From a virus: 41,506 nucleotides of DNA. A program made the position numbers and the translations under genes. Position 1 is the first letter of the stretch. The number at the start of each line of letters is the position of its first letter. Location of the stretch: IMG/VR virus record IMGVR_UViG_3300036759_000134, positions 1-41,506 of that record. One strand, written 5' to 3'. Positions 6,335-13,323 of the stretch are shown one piece after another. Below the pieces are notes generated by a model that saw only the letters and a list, made by a program, of their open reading frames with translations, was not told where the DNA came from and did not search any database.

Positions 6335-6745
6335 CCCCTTAATATGCCCTTTAACAATTTCCAGTCCCTCTTGATAGCTCCTACAAAGATGGTATTCAAC
6401 GCCAACCAACTGACACCATTTCTCAAAAGACTTCTGGCACTCTGTCTGCTTGGCGTTTGGTAGCTTGAACTCAATAAAAAAGCCCTTTTCCTTTCCTAAG
6501 AAACAATAATCCGGCACACCTGATATTTTCCCCATGTGTTTTTGCTTTAATTCAAAGGAATAATTGCGCCTTGCAGACGGAAGGAACTCATTAGGTATAT
6601 GGTACCATATAAATGGTAACTTTCCTTCAAGCGTCATTTGCCTCATCGTATTAGTAAACTCTACGCACATAGCCTGTTCAGGCTTCAAGGTGCTTGTAAC
6701 AATGCCTTTATAAGGTAGGAGAAGATTAATCAAATCCTTATTCAT
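6329..6745 (-). CDS. VRR-NUC domain nuclease
   Basis: This encodes 138 residues. The PD-(D/E)xK core is visible: 'GVPDYCFL' with Asp79 and 'GFFIEFKLP' with Glu92 and Lys94, followed by a 'AKQTECQKSFEKWCQLVGVEYHL' helix-strand typical of VRR-NUC proteins. Stand-alone phage VRR-NUC proteins are structure-specific nucleases thought to resolve branched DNA. The N-terminal Glu-containing helix (residues 20-40) completes the fold. It starts 8 bases before the end of the o-spanin gene, so it is third in a leftward operon after the two spanins. Confidence 0.85.
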   Translation of the reverse strand: MNKDLINLLLPYKGIVTSTLKPEQAMCVEFTNTMRQMTLEGKLPFIWYHIPNEFLPSARRNYSFELKQKHMGKISGVPDYCFLGKEKGFFIEFKLPNAKQTECQKSFEKWCQLVGVEYHLCRSYQEGLEIVKGHIKGL

Positions 6746-7037
6746 TGATGCCTTTCTTATAAAGCTCTAATTGTTCTTCCAAAACTTTCAGCTTAAACAA
6801 CCACTCATATAAAAATTGGCATTTCCCATTAGGGCAAGCTTCCTTCAATTCTACTATTGCAGATGGGTGGGGAGGAGGAAATGGAGGCAATGACTTAAGG
6901 AAAAGCCAATTAATGTTACTTTGTTGACTTGTCGTATAAGTCTCGCATCCACTTGTGGATATCATCACGAGACTCAGCAGGACGGGAAGCAATCTTGGCT
7001 TGCTTATTTTGGATGGTAACGATCTTCCTTGACTCAA
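6738..7037 (-). CDS. Rz1-like o-spanin lipoprotein
   Basis: This encodes 99 residues from a TTG at 7037; the exact start is uncertain. A hydrophobic stretch (LLPVLLSLVMISTSGC) ends in a lipobox with Cys31, so the mature protein is an outer-membrane lipoprotein. A Pro-rich stretch (PPFPPPHP, about residues 51-58) is a classic Rz1 feature. The reading frame overlaps the 3' end of the putative Rz gene by 122 bases, the usual nested spanin arrangement. It would bridge to the i-spanin and disrupt the outer membrane after peptidoglycan degradation. It is longer than typical Rz1. Confidence 0.7.
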   Translation of the reverse strand: MSQGRSLPSKISKPRLLPVLLSLVMISTSGCETYTTSQQSNINWLFLKSLPPFPPPHPSAIVELKEACPNGKCQFLYEWLFKLKVLEEQLELYKKGINE

Positions 7038-7194
7038 TATTCAAATCCTTTATCTGCGTATTAAGGTTTTCATTACTATTTTTAAGCTTGGAATTTTTAC
7101 CTATAACATAGTAACAAAAAAACATTATCACGGCTGTTACTAATGTGTAAACTTTGATATAACCTTTAGAAAACCATCTTATTATTGTAGGCAT
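6916..7194 (-). CDS. Rz-like i-spanin
   Basis: This encodes 92 residues with AAGGA upstream of the ATG. One N-terminal transmembrane helix (about residues 13-32, VYTLVTAVIMFFCYYVIG) is followed by a periplasmic coiled coil ('LKNSNENLNTQIKDLNIESRK'), the layout of Rz-type inner-membrane spanins. The o-spanin frame begins inside its 3' part. It is the first gene of the leftward spanin/nuclease operon, divergent from the early operon. The separation from the lysozyme gene, which is 2.3 kb away on the other strand, is unusual. Confidence 0.7.
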   Translation of the reverse strand: MPTIIRWFSKGYIKVYTLVTAVIMFFCYYVIGKNSKLKNSNENLNTQIKDLNIESRKIVTIQNKQAKIASRPAESRDDIHKWMRDLYDKSTK

Positions 7195-7223
7195 TTATCC
7201 TTCTTTCATATATAATAAATTTT

Positions 7224-7250
7224 AGAAAATTTTTCTGTAAGAAAATTTTT
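7224..7250. repeat. Direct repeat of AGAAAATTTTT near the early promoter
   Basis: AGAAAATTTTT occurs at 7224-7234 and 7240-7250, 16 bases apart, ending 3 bases before the -35 box. It could be an activator or repressor site or an UP-like element. Confidence 0.4.
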
Positions 7251-7253
7251 GTG

Positions 7254-7282
7254 TTGACACACACCATTGGGAATGATATTAT
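7254..7282 (+). promoter_or_regulatory. Early rightward promoter
   Basis: TTGACA (7254-7259), a 17-base spacer and TATTAT (7277-7282) make a near-consensus sigma70 promoter for the operon starting at 7366. Confidence 0.7.
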
Positions 7283-7289
7283 AAATTTT

Positions 7290-7318
7290 ATAATCAATTA
7301 TTTTTTTTAGTTGATTAT
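7290..7318. promoter_or_regulatory. Inverted repeat in the early leader
   Basis: ATAATCAA (7290-7297) and TTGATTAT (7311-7318) are perfect inverted copies 13 bases apart, just downstream of the early promoter. The TTGAT/ATCAA half sites recur at 3924-3940 and 4393-4416, suggesting one regulator acts at all three, possibly the XRE protein. Confidence 0.45.
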
Positions 7319-7365
7319 AAGATAAAAAATATTTAAATATATAATTAAAGTAAGGAGATATAAAA

Positions 7366-7581
7366 ATGAGTGAATGTTTTAACGATGTAACGAAGAAACT
7401 AATTGAAAATATTAGTGTCAAAACGAAAGAGCTTAAGCAAGTAACGATGAGCCTGGAAAGGATGGGGGTGTTTGCTTCCTGCACGGAGTCACAGAAAAAG
7501 CAATACAGCGACATCCTTAAGGAAATTAGCATTTCAAGCCAGGGCTTGGAACAATTCATAAGTATTTCTCATGGTATTTAA
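7366..7581 (+). CDS. Hypothetical early protein, 71 residues
   Basis: First gene of the early operon, with a strong AAGGAG site. The protein is soluble and mostly helical by eye ('DVTKKLIENISVKTKELKQVT'). No domain is recognised. First genes after a strong early promoter often encode host-takeover or regulatory proteins; here that is only inferred from position. Confidence 0.65.
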   Translation: MSECFNDVTKKLIENISVKTKELKQVTMSLERMGVFASCTESQKKQYSDILKEISISSQGLEQFISISHGI

Positions 7582-7583
7582 AG

Positions 7584-7811
7584 ATGATGTATGGCGTAAC
7601 AATGTCTGTAGACGGCTCCATGGAATTATTTAACATTAGTGATACCATGGTTGATGGTATTATCAAAGATATTAATTATTATGATGAAAAAGCCATTGTA
7701 AGAAAGACAAATAAAGATATATCTATACTGAAAGAAAACGAGGAAACTATTTATTATTACAGAAATGCAGACAGAAAAGAAAAAGTTCTGCAATTTATCA
7801 ATGTGCACTGA
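7584..7811 (+). CDS. Hypothetical early protein, 75 residues
   Basis: It starts 2 bases after the previous stop. The sequence is mixed alpha/beta by eye with an acidic middle; no family is recognised. Its 3' end overlaps the next gene by up to 47 bases, in another frame. Confidence 0.55.
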   Translation: MMYGVTMSVDGSMELFNISDTMVDGIIKDINYYDEKAIVRKTNKDISILKENEETIYYYRNADRKEKVLQFINVH

Positions 7812-8001
7812 CCGTTCTTGCTATGACGGCAATTGTGAGAAGTGCCATAAAATAGACCGGCTGTGTGAGTGGCCTTATGGTTATGAAAACCAAAAGCCAA
7901 CCATTAAAACAGCAGAGCAGAAAGATAAATTGAATAAATTCATGATCATACAGATTAAGAAAACGAAAGAAATGGGACGTAATTTTTATAAGGAAAGATA
8001 A
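7765..8001 (+). CDS. Small Cys-rich (probable zinc-binding) protein
   Basis: This encodes up to 78 residues. Cysteines in a C-x4-C-x4-C-x2-C pattern (CTDRSCYDGNCEKC) suggest a zinc knuckle, followed by a basic helical tail. An internal ATG at 7801 would shorten it by 12 residues and remove most of the overlap with the previous gene; neither start has a good ribosome-binding site. It is part of the early operon before the recombination genes. Confidence 0.55.
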   Translation: MQTEKKKFCNLSMCTDRSCYDGNCEKCHKIDRLCEWPYGYENQKPTIKTAEQKDKLNKFMIIQIKKTKEMGRNFYKER

Positions 8002-8002
8002 A

Positions 8003-8233
8003 ATGGCAGCAAAGAGTTTAGAAGGCAAAATAGATAAATTATATAAGGAAGCGAATGATTTACAGTCCATAGACGGACAAGGTTCCGTCATCCCAATCAA
8101 GAATATCGAAGTCCTTATAACACATATGATCAAAGAACATTATGAGTGGGAGGAAATAAAGACAATTATAGGAATCCTTAAAAAAGGAAAATGGGAAGAT
8201 TTGGTAAATATCGTAAAAGATACAATAAATTAA
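8003..8233 (+). CDS. Hypothetical early protein, 76 residues
   Basis: A short, mostly helical, charged protein with no recognised domain. It starts 2 bases after the Cys-rich gene and ends 15 bases before the Sak4-like ATPase, so it is co-transcribed with the recombination genes. Confidence 0.6.
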   Translation: MAAKSLEGKIDKLYKEANDLQSIDGQGSVIPIKNIEVLITHMIKEHYEWEEIKTIIGILKKGKWEDLVNIVKDTIN

Positions 8234-8248
8234 TAGAGGAGAAGTGAA

Positions 8249-9031
8249 ATGGAAATGCAAAATATAGAAGTTCAAACCGTCCAAAAGCCTGTTTTTATGT
8301 TCAAGGGACGAGAAATATCCGTTGGTAAAAGGCTATCACCACTAAAGGCCATTATTTACGGCGACAACGGAATTGGAAAAACAACTTTTGCTGCGTCTGC
8401 CAAAAATCCAATCATTGCCGACCTTGAGGGAAACTGTAACCATATTGACGCCCCAAAACAACGCATCACAAGCCTTGATGAATTTGAAGAATTTCTGGGT
8501 GCATTGGTTGAACAAGATCATGATTACAAGACGCTCGTTATTGATTCGCTCGATTCATTAGAAATCCTTATATCTGAAAAAATAGCCAATAACCATACAT
8601 CCCAAGAACTGAGCTATGGAAAGAGTGCGGCTATATGGACGCGCTACATCAAAATTCTTATCACAAGACTTGAAAAATTATCAGAGTTTAAAGGCATGAA
8701 CGTTTTGTTCACCGCCCATTGGAAAGTTAAAACGGTTAACAATCCCATGACGGAACAATATGACCGTTATGACTTGAGAATCAGTGAAGTCATGCGCACA
8801 GGTTTTTGTAATTGGGTACAGTGCATACTTTTGGCCATCAAGGAGGTGATCTTTGAAGAAAAGAATGCAACAGGCTTTGGCAAAAAGAAAGCCAAAAACA
8901 TAGAACGTAGGGTTTTATATACAAGAGGTGACCCGACGTATTATGGAAAGAACGTTTTTGATCTACCTTCAAAAATTCAGTTGGATTGGGAACAATTTAC
9001 GAACAATGTTAAAAACTTTTATAGCAAATAA
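8249..9031 (+). CDS. Sak4-like RecA-fold ATPase (AAA_24 type)
   Basis: This encodes 260 residues. Walker A GDNGIGKT is at residues 38-45 and Walker B 'KTLVIDS' ends near residue 100 with Asp99. The overall length and the 'IIADLEGN', 'VLFTAHWKVK' and 'YDLRISE' landmarks fit the phage AAA_24 / Sak4 group, single-strand annealing or RecA-like core proteins that work with an SSB-like partner. The next gene, 13 bases on, is DUF669-like, the expected partner. It is not a ParA: the deviant KGGxxK Walker A of ParA is absent. Confidence 0.8.
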   Translation: MEMQNIEVQTVQKPVFMFKGREISVGKRLSPLKAIIYGDNGIGKTTFAASAKNPIIADLEGNCNHIDAPKQRITSLDEFEEFLGALVEQDHDYKTLVIDSLDSLEILISEKIANNHTSQELSYGKSAAIWTRYIKILITRLEKLSEFKGMNVLFTAHWKVKTVNNPMTEQYDRYDLRISEVMRTGFCNWVQCILLAIKEVIFEEKNATGFGKKKAKNIERRVLYTRGDPTYYGKNVFDLPSKIQLDWEQFTNNVKNFYSK

Positions 9032-9044
9032 GGAGAATTAGAAA

Positions 9045-9527
9045 ATGTCACTAAATAATTTTATAGTACCTGAAATCGAAGAATACCAGGGAATTCCAGA
9101 AGGAGCATACACAGCACAGGTAGACCACATTGAATATATTAATAGCAATTTTGGAAACTACTATATTGTAAATTGGCGTATTCTGCGCCCTTCAGAACTT
9201 GAAGGAAAAATACATCAAGAAAAATTCAGCATTGAGCATGAAAATGATCAGGTAAGGCATATTGCCATACAAAACTTTGCTAAACTTTGCGTTGAAATTG
9301 GTGGACTTTCAAAAGGAGATAGCCCTAAAGAAGAAAATTTCTTATTTAAGGTAGCTAATATCCTGATCAGAAACAAAAATACGAAAGATGGAAAGGTATA
9401 TAAAAATGTTGTCAAACGTGAACTTGTTAATAGCGACACACCAAAAGAAACGGCTCAAACCATTCTAAATGATATTGCACCCAACAACCTTCCAAATGAC
9501 ACTTTAAACGACCAGGTTCCTTTTTGA
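9045..9527 (+). CDS. DUF669-like single-stranded-DNA-binding protein
   Basis: This encodes 160 residues. The N-terminal 'EYQGIPEGAYTAQVDHIEY' start, the 'GNYYIVNWRIL' strand and the following 'FAKLCVEIGGL' helix fit DUF669-type OB-fold proteins found beside phage recombinases. The C-terminal tail is acidic and ends in 'NDQVPF', like the acidic tip of SSB proteins that recruits partners. It is directly after the Sak4-like gene. Its stop overlaps the lysozyme start (TGATG). Confidence 0.7.
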   Translation: MSLNNFIVPEIEEYQGIPEGAYTAQVDHIEYINSNFGNYYIVNWRILRPSELEGKIHQEKFSIEHENDQVRHIAIQNFAKLCVEIGGLSKGDSPKEENFLFKVANILIRNKNTKDGKVYKNVVKRELVNSDTPKETAQTILNDIAPNNLPNDTLNDQVPF

Positions 9528-10036
9528 TGACGGATTATAAACTCTCTGATTTTGGTAGGCTTGCCCTTGAGTTTGAAGAAGGGGAAAGCGAGAAACCCTA
9601 TAAAGACTTGGCTGGACATTGGACAATAGGGAAGGGACATAAGCTCCTTCCCCATGAACCACACAAGAACCTGAAGAAGGAGGACATAAACAGGTTATTT
9701 GATAAAGATATCGCTGATAGGGAAATGGAGTTAAACAGCGGTGTGGATTTGATATTAAATCAGCATCAATTTGACGCAATATTCATCCTTTGTTTCAATA
9801 TAGGGGTAAGTAAATTTCTTTCCTCAAATATCTATAAGTTTCTTAAAAAACCGGATATTATATCCGGTTTTCAATCCTGGTATAAATGGAACAAGGTCAC
9901 TGACCCTGAAACAGGTAAGAAAAAAGTAAGCAAAGGATTGGTGTCCAGAAGGGAAAGAGAAATAAACCTTTTTGCCAATGATTTAAAAAATATTAATGAT
10001 TACATAAAGTTTGGAGGAGAATTAAATGGAGTTTGA
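9527..10036 (+). CDS. T4-type lysozyme (GH24 endolysin)
   Basis: This encodes 169 residues from the ATG at 9527; an in-frame TTG at 9524 is a poorer choice. The catalytic triad of T4 lysozyme is present: Glu18 in 'FEEGE', Asp27 in 'YKDLAG' and Thr33 in 'HWTIGKGH'. The rest of the GH24 fold follows ('NQHQFDAIFILCFNIGVSKF'). It hydrolyses the MurNAc-GlcNAc bond in peptidoglycan. There is no signal peptide or SAR helix, so it should need a holin. It sits in the early/recombination operon rather than beside the spanins. Confidence 0.92.
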   Translation: MTDYKLSDFGRLALEFEEGESEKPYKDLAGHWTIGKGHKLLPHEPHKNLKKEDINRLFDKDIADREMELNSGVDLILNQHQFDAIFILCFNIGVSKFLSSNIYKFLKKPDIISGFQSWYKWNKVTDPETGKKKVSKGLVSRREREINLFANDLKNINDYIKFGGELNGV

Positions 10037-10054
10037 TATTAAAAAAGGATAGAA

Positions 10055-10189
10055 ATGATTAACCTCGACAAAATAATTGATGCTGAGCTTCATCATACAA
10101 GAAATATCGGGTGTATCGTCAATATTGTTGATGAAGAATATGAAGAAGAAACAGTAGAGCAACTTATTATTTTGCTAAAAGACAATTGA
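10055..10189 (+). CDS. Small acidic protein, 44 residues
   Basis: The ATG at 10055 is preceded by AAAAAAGGATAGAA. The peptide begins MINLDKIIDAELHH and ends in an acidic helix (VDEEYEEETVEQLI). Spacing and ribosome-binding site support expression with the operon. No family is recognised. Confidence 0.5.
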   Translation: MINLDKIIDAELHHTRNIGCIVNIVDEEYEEETVEQLIILLKDN

Positions 10190-10232
10190 TTTTTATGTTA
10201 TATAACAATTATTATTTAGGAAAGGAGAAAAA

Positions 10233-10757
10233 ATGACAGAAATTTTATCTAACGTATGGTTTTGGATTTATGTATGCACATTAGCAAGCTCAATTATGAT
10301 CATACTACTATCGTTTCATTACAATGATTTATTTAACCTAAAAAAATCTATGGGAAATTTGGAGCAATCCCTTACGGAGGGAGACGAAAAAATAAATCAA
10401 AACTTTGAAAAAATCCATAAAGAACTAAGTTTAATTGAACGGGAGATTAACCAAGCGGTTAATATTTCAAGGGATTTTGTTCATCAAATAGAAAGTTCCG
10501 GTAGTATAACTGGTGGTGCATCTACTCCTAAAAATAATTTAACTTTTATAGGTGACGAAAAGTTAATACCAACGCCATTATCTCCCCTCTATGGCTCAAA
10601 AAAGACCAAATATAAGAAATATAAAAAATCTTTTAAGCCAATGAACAAAAAATATCAAAAGTTTCTAACTCCTAAAGGAAGAATCAAAAAACATTATCGA
10701 GATAATCCTATGGCTCAGAAATGTTACGAAAAGTTTCACGCCCTAAAACAATCTTAA
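10233..10757 (+). CDS. Membrane-anchored protein with coiled coil and basic tail
   Basis: This encodes 174 residues with AAAGGAG upstream. One N-terminal transmembrane helix (about residues 9-30) is followed by a coiled coil (residues 35-80) and a strongly basic, Lys/Tyr-rich C-terminal third ('KKTKYKKYKKSFKPMNKKYQK'). The position after the lysozyme suggests a possible lysis role (holin-like or pinholin-like), but one helix and a basic tail could equally tether DNA or protein at the membrane. No family is recognised. Confidence 0.6.
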   Translation: MTEILSNVWFWIYVCTLASSIMIILLSFHYNDLFNLKKSMGNLEQSLTEGDEKINQNFEKIHKELSLIEREINQAVNISRDFVHQIESSGSITGGASTPKNNLTFIGDEKLIPTPLSPLYGSKKTKYKKYKKSFKPMNKKYQKFLTPKGRIKKHYRDNPMAQKCYEKFHALKQS

Positions 10758-10766
10758 AAATAAATG

Positions 10767-10814
10767 CAACATAACTGACGGGAGATCATTCCTCTTCTCC
10801 TGTCAGTTATGTTG
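10767..10814 (+). other. Long 18-bp hairpin
   Basis: The arms at 10767-10784 and 10797-10814 pair over 18 bases with a single G-T wobble; the loop is 12 bases. There is no T-run after it on the plus strand, so it is not a canonical intrinsic terminator in that direction. It could be an RNase III site, a retained RNA element or a DNA site. Confidence 0.7.
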
Positions 10815-10828
10815 GAAGCTCAAAAAGA

Positions 10829-11029
10829 ATGCCTGGCAAAAAACGCCCTACCAAAATACGTCCACAAATTAGTGGTCAAAAACCTCCTTCCCAAGATATG
10901 TACTGGACAAAAGAAATTGAAGAGACCATGAAGCTTGGTTATTCTTACGAGATAGCTTATGCGCTAGTGTCAAAGGAAAAAATTCAAGAGCTTTTTGAGA
11001 AGGATATCAAGATCATTGATGGAAGATAA
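10829..11029 (+). CDS. Hypothetical basic protein, 66 residues
   Basis: The N-terminal part is basic and Pro-rich (MPGKKRPTKIRPQISGQ); the rest is helical and acidic. The ribosome-binding site is weak (GGAAG, about 10 bases upstream). It is convergent with the YafQ-type toxin gene and lies after the long hairpin. No function can be proposed. Confidence 0.5.
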   Translation: MPGKKRPTKIRPQISGQKPPSQDMYWTKEIEETMKLGYSYEIAYALVSKEKIQELFEKDIKIIDGR

Positions 11030-11043
11030 AGCACACACAAATA

Positions 11044-11310
11044 TCAAAACAAATCTGAGTGGGATCCTGTTCTAGCTAACTCAAGACCCCCATTCTCTAC
11101 TCTATAAATAAGTAGCCAATCTGGCTCAATGTGGCATTCATAATATTTCTTCCATTTGCCAGATAAAATATGTGGCCTATGTTTTTCAGGCAATCGTTTT
11201 TCCATTGCTAGTGTATTGATTATTAATTGGATTTTATCCATGCTCTTCCCGCGTTTCCTAGCAACGGCAACGTCTTTCTGGAATTTATTTGAGGGAATAA
11301 CGTTCAGCAA
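11044..11310 (-). CDS. yafQ-like: YafQ-type mRNA interferase toxin
   Basis: This encodes 88 residues from a TTG directly after the antitoxin stop. It has the RelE-fold YafQ signature, and the catalytic residues of E. coli YafQ are all matched at an offset of three: His47, His60, Asp64, His84 and Phe88. The C-terminal 'ARTGSHSDLF' is characteristic. YafQ cuts mRNA on the ribosome in a codon-dependent way. It is paired with the DinJ-like antitoxin upstream in one leftward operon. The TTG start and weak ribosome-binding site would keep toxin below antitoxin. Confidence 0.92.
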   Translation of the reverse strand: MLNVIPSNKFQKDVAVARKRGKSMDKIQLIINTLAMEKRLPEKHRPHILSGKWKKYYECHIEPDWLLIYRVENGGLELARTGSHSDLF

Positions 11311-11565
11311 TTAAAAAAACTTCTTATTAAATTCTTCCAATGTGTATTCTTTTACATTCCTTCTTAGCATTAGGTCAAGCATAGCTTCTTGGGTCTCTTC
11401 ATTTGGTATCTTCACATCAAATGGAAGGCCATGGCTGAAAATAACCTGTTTATAAAACATACCGATAGCTTGGCTACTTGTTAAGCCAAGTTCTTTCAAT
11501 ATCTCTTCCGCATTATGCTTGACTTCTGGCTCAATACGCGCCCTTACTACTTCCGTTTTGTGCAT
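11311..11565 (-). CDS. dinJ-like: DinJ/RelB-type antitoxin
   Basis: This encodes 84 residues with AGGAGG upstream. The N-terminal ribbon-helix-helix ('KTEVVRARIEPEVKHNAEEI', then 'LGLTSSQAIGMFYKQV') is typical of DinJ/RelB proteins, followed by the toxin-binding C-terminal part ('YTLEEFNKKF'). It neutralises the adjacent YafQ-type toxin and represses the operon through the palindrome at 11589-11610. Confidence 0.92.
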   Translation of the reverse strand: MHKTEVVRARIEPEVKHNAEEILKELGLTSSQAIGMFYKQVIFSHGLPFDVKIPNEETQEAMLDLMLRRNVKEYTLEEFNKKFF

Positions 11566-11588
11566 TTTATCCTCCTTTTTGATATATA

Positions 11589-11610
11589 ATGTAGCATTTT
11601 TATGCTACAT
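11589..11610 (-). promoter_or_regulatory. Operator palindrome of the dinJ-yafQ operon
   Basis: ATGTAGCAT (11589-11597), TTTT and ATGCTACAT (11602-11610) form a perfect 9-bp inverted repeat upstream of the antitoxin, next to a TATATA -10-like box. This is the expected ribbon-helix-helix binding site. Confidence 0.8.
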
Positions 11611-11760
11611 TTCAAGTGGTAATTTGGAAAAGAAATTTTTGCGTCTTTGTGTCGCATTAGACAATTGTATATAAAATGTGATATTTTTCAAATAAAGGCA
11701 AACAGGTCTTATAAAAGCGCAAGAATGGCCTACATAGAGTAAAATGAGGGGGAGGTTATC

Positions 11761-12210
11761 GTGTATTCAGCCATCAAAGTTGCCAATTATTTTCTTATGA
11801 AAGCTAAGGAAGATAAAAAAGACATCACCCCCCTTCAGCTTATGAAGCTTGTTTACCTTGCTCATGGATGGATGTTGGGAGTTCATGGGCGCCATCTGAT
11901 AAGAGAATCAATAGAAGCATGGCAATATGGGCCAGTTATTCCGGAACTCTATCATAAAATAAAGAAGTTTAGAGCGTTGCCTGTTATATATCCTATAGAA
12001 GAAACAGATTTGAATTTTGAGAATGACGAAAAAGAATTTCTCGATAAAGTTTACAGAACCTATATAGATTGGACAGGTATGAAGCTATCCGCTCTCACTC
12101 ATATGAAAGGCAGTCCTTGGGATATAACTTGGGGAAAGAAGGATAGTGATTCCATAATTCCTAATGATATTATTAGGGACTATTATCAAGAGAAATCTAA
12201 GAATATCTAA
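11761..12210 (+). CDS. Panacea-domain (DUF4065) antitoxin-like protein
   Basis: This encodes 149 residues from a GTG with a strong GGGGGAGG site. The diagnostic Panacea layout is clear: 'ITPLQLMKLVYLAHGWMLG', then 'IEAWQYGPVIPELYHKIK' and a C-terminal helical part. Panacea domains (PanA) are promiscuous antitoxins that neutralise very diverse toxins encoded beside them. The next gene, 5 bases on, encodes a small membrane protein, the likely toxin partner. There are alternative roles as SocA-like proteolytic adaptors. The region upstream (11611-11760) is AT-rich and probably holds the promoter; no clear boxes are assigned. Confidence 0.85.
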   Translation: MYSAIKVANYFLMKAKEDKKDITPLQLMKLVYLAHGWMLGVHGRHLIRESIEAWQYGPVIPELYHKIKKFRALPVIYPIEETDLNFENDEKEFLDKVYRTYIDWTGMKLSALTHMKGSPWDITWGKKDSDSIIPNDIIRDYYQEKSKNI

Positions 12211-12215
12211 TTTAT

Positions 12216-12542
12216 ATGGCAAACCATACAAAAGATACATTTCCTGAAATAGCCGTCCCCCAAGATCGGGGGGCTGATCTAGAACAGGAAATGTTTGCAA
12301 ATGATTATAGACGAAAAGAAAGATTTAAATCTCATTTTGCTCTTATATTAATTTTCTTTCTTTATCTTGCAAGTTCTATAGTTGCCGTCATGGTCTTTTG
12401 TTGGGCTTATCATTTCTTCTCACCGAATAACTGGTATTTTTTATCTAACGAAAGAGTTAGTGAAATTCAAAGTATGCTATTCGCTGGGTTAGTATCGCAA
12501 GCTATCCCGTATATGAGTTCTTATCTGAAAAAACAAGGTTAA
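12216..12542 (+). CDS. Membrane protein paired with Panacea protein (putative PanT-type toxin)
   Basis: This encodes 108 residues. A cytoplasmic charged N-terminus (residues 1-40) is followed by a strong transmembrane helix (about 43-68) and a second, weaker hydrophobic span near the C-terminus ('SMLFAGLVSQAIPYMSSYL'). It starts 5 bases after the Panacea gene, so the pair is co-expressed. In experimentally studied PanAT systems some toxins act on the membrane. Toxicity here is inferred from context only. It could also be a membrane-associated defence or exclusion protein. Confidence 0.6.
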   Translation: MANHTKDTFPEIAVPQDRGADLEQEMFANDYRRKERFKSHFALILIFFLYLASSIVAVMVFCWAYHFFSPNNWYFLSNERVSEIQSMLFAGLVSQAIPYMSSYLKKQG

Positions 12543-12636
12543 CAACGAGTTATATATAAAGAGTTAAAAATTATTATAAACGTTAAAAAATAGATCAAAT
12601 ATTAAATAAATTGTAATAAAACAGAAAGAAATAATA

Positions 12637-12840
12637 ATGAACATTAAAAGAGTAGTAACTTATATAGGACTTTATTTAACTTTTGGGGTTGGTTTTTTTA
12701 TTTTACAAATGGGATTACTTGCCAACCTACAAAAAGATTGGCAATTTATCCTAGTAACAATTATAATTTTTTTTGGTGGTGTAATTCCATTAATGAATTA
12801 TTTTAAGGATAAAATTGATAAATATTTGCCTAGAAAGTAA
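12637..12840 (+). CDS. Two-helix membrane protein
   Basis: This encodes 67 residues with hydrophobic spans at about 8-28 and 35-53 and a basic end (DKYLPRK). The ribosome-binding site (AGAAAGAAATAAT) is weak. It is followed after 5 bases by another small membrane protein. Both are very AT-rich. Holin, anti-holin or exclusion roles are possible but not supported by motifs. Confidence 0.55.
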   Translation: MNIKRVVTYIGLYLTFGVGFFILQMGLLANLQKDWQFILVTIIIFFGGVIPLMNYFKDKIDKYLPRK

Positions 12841-12845
12841 GAAAA

Positions 12846-13079
12846 ATGCTTAAATATCTAAAATTTAAAAATTTTAAAGGTACATTCCTAGAAATACCGT
12901 CAATATTATTATTTGTCATGGTATGGATTTTTATTCCATTTTTTATTTGGTCAAAAACTCTCTATCTTTTAAAACCAATATTAAATTATTTTACATCTAT
13001 TATAGCAATGATAATTGTTTGGCCTTATATTATAAACCCTATATTGGATAGATTTATTGAATGGTTTACTAAAGATTGA
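12846..13079 (+). CDS. Two-helix membrane protein, Ile/Phe/Trp-rich
   Basis: This encodes 77 residues. Two long hydrophobic spans (about 18-38 and 44-62) are rich in Ile, Phe and Trp, with an amphipathic end 'RFIEWFTKD'. It is coupled closely to the previous membrane gene and is the last rightward gene before the convergent structural block. Function unknown; with the lysozyme lacking an export signal, one of this pair could be the holin. Confidence 0.55.
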   Translation: MLKYLKFKNFKGTFLEIPSILLFVMVWIFIPFFIWSKTLYLLKPILNYFTSIIAMIIVWPYIINPILDRFIEWFTKD

Positions 13080-13323
13080 ATAAATTAAATAATTATGTGA
13101 CTTGTAATATAGATTCAAAAAATTTTTTAAATATGTTCAATATAATATGTAATGCCTCAAGAAAAGCCATAAGCTCACATAGCATTATCAGGTGCCATGC
13201 TGTAATAAAATCTTCCCGCTTTGATAAAAAAAAATTGTAGTATTGAATATAAAAAATATAGATAATGCATTTTCTTTTATTAATGAAACAAACTTATCAA
13301 TCCTATAAGCTATGCCTTTTTTT
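13080..13323. other. AT-rich gap between convergent operons
   Basis: No gene is seen. The stretch separates the ends of the rightward membrane genes and the leftward virion operon and is rich in A and T runs (for example TTTTTTTT near 13318 and AAAAAAAAA near 13227). It may terminate both operons, but I see no strong GC hairpin. Confidence 0.5.

Noticed and set aside
6248-6463. 71-residue plus-strand frame after the OMP gene
   Set aside because: It runs through the terminator-like inverted repeat and is antisense to the VRR-NUC gene, with no coding features.
8249-9031. ParA-type partition ATPase
   Set aside because: Walker A is GDNGIGKT rather than the deviant KGGxxK of ParA, and the neighbour is DUF669-like, so Sak4-like recombination is the better call.
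10767-10814. Rho-independent terminator of the early operon
   Set aside because: No T-run follows the stem on the plus strand; kept as an unexplained hairpin.
13080-13323. tRNA or small RNA gene in the convergent gap
   Set aside because: I could not build a cloverleaf or a stable GC stem; the region is simply AT-rich.
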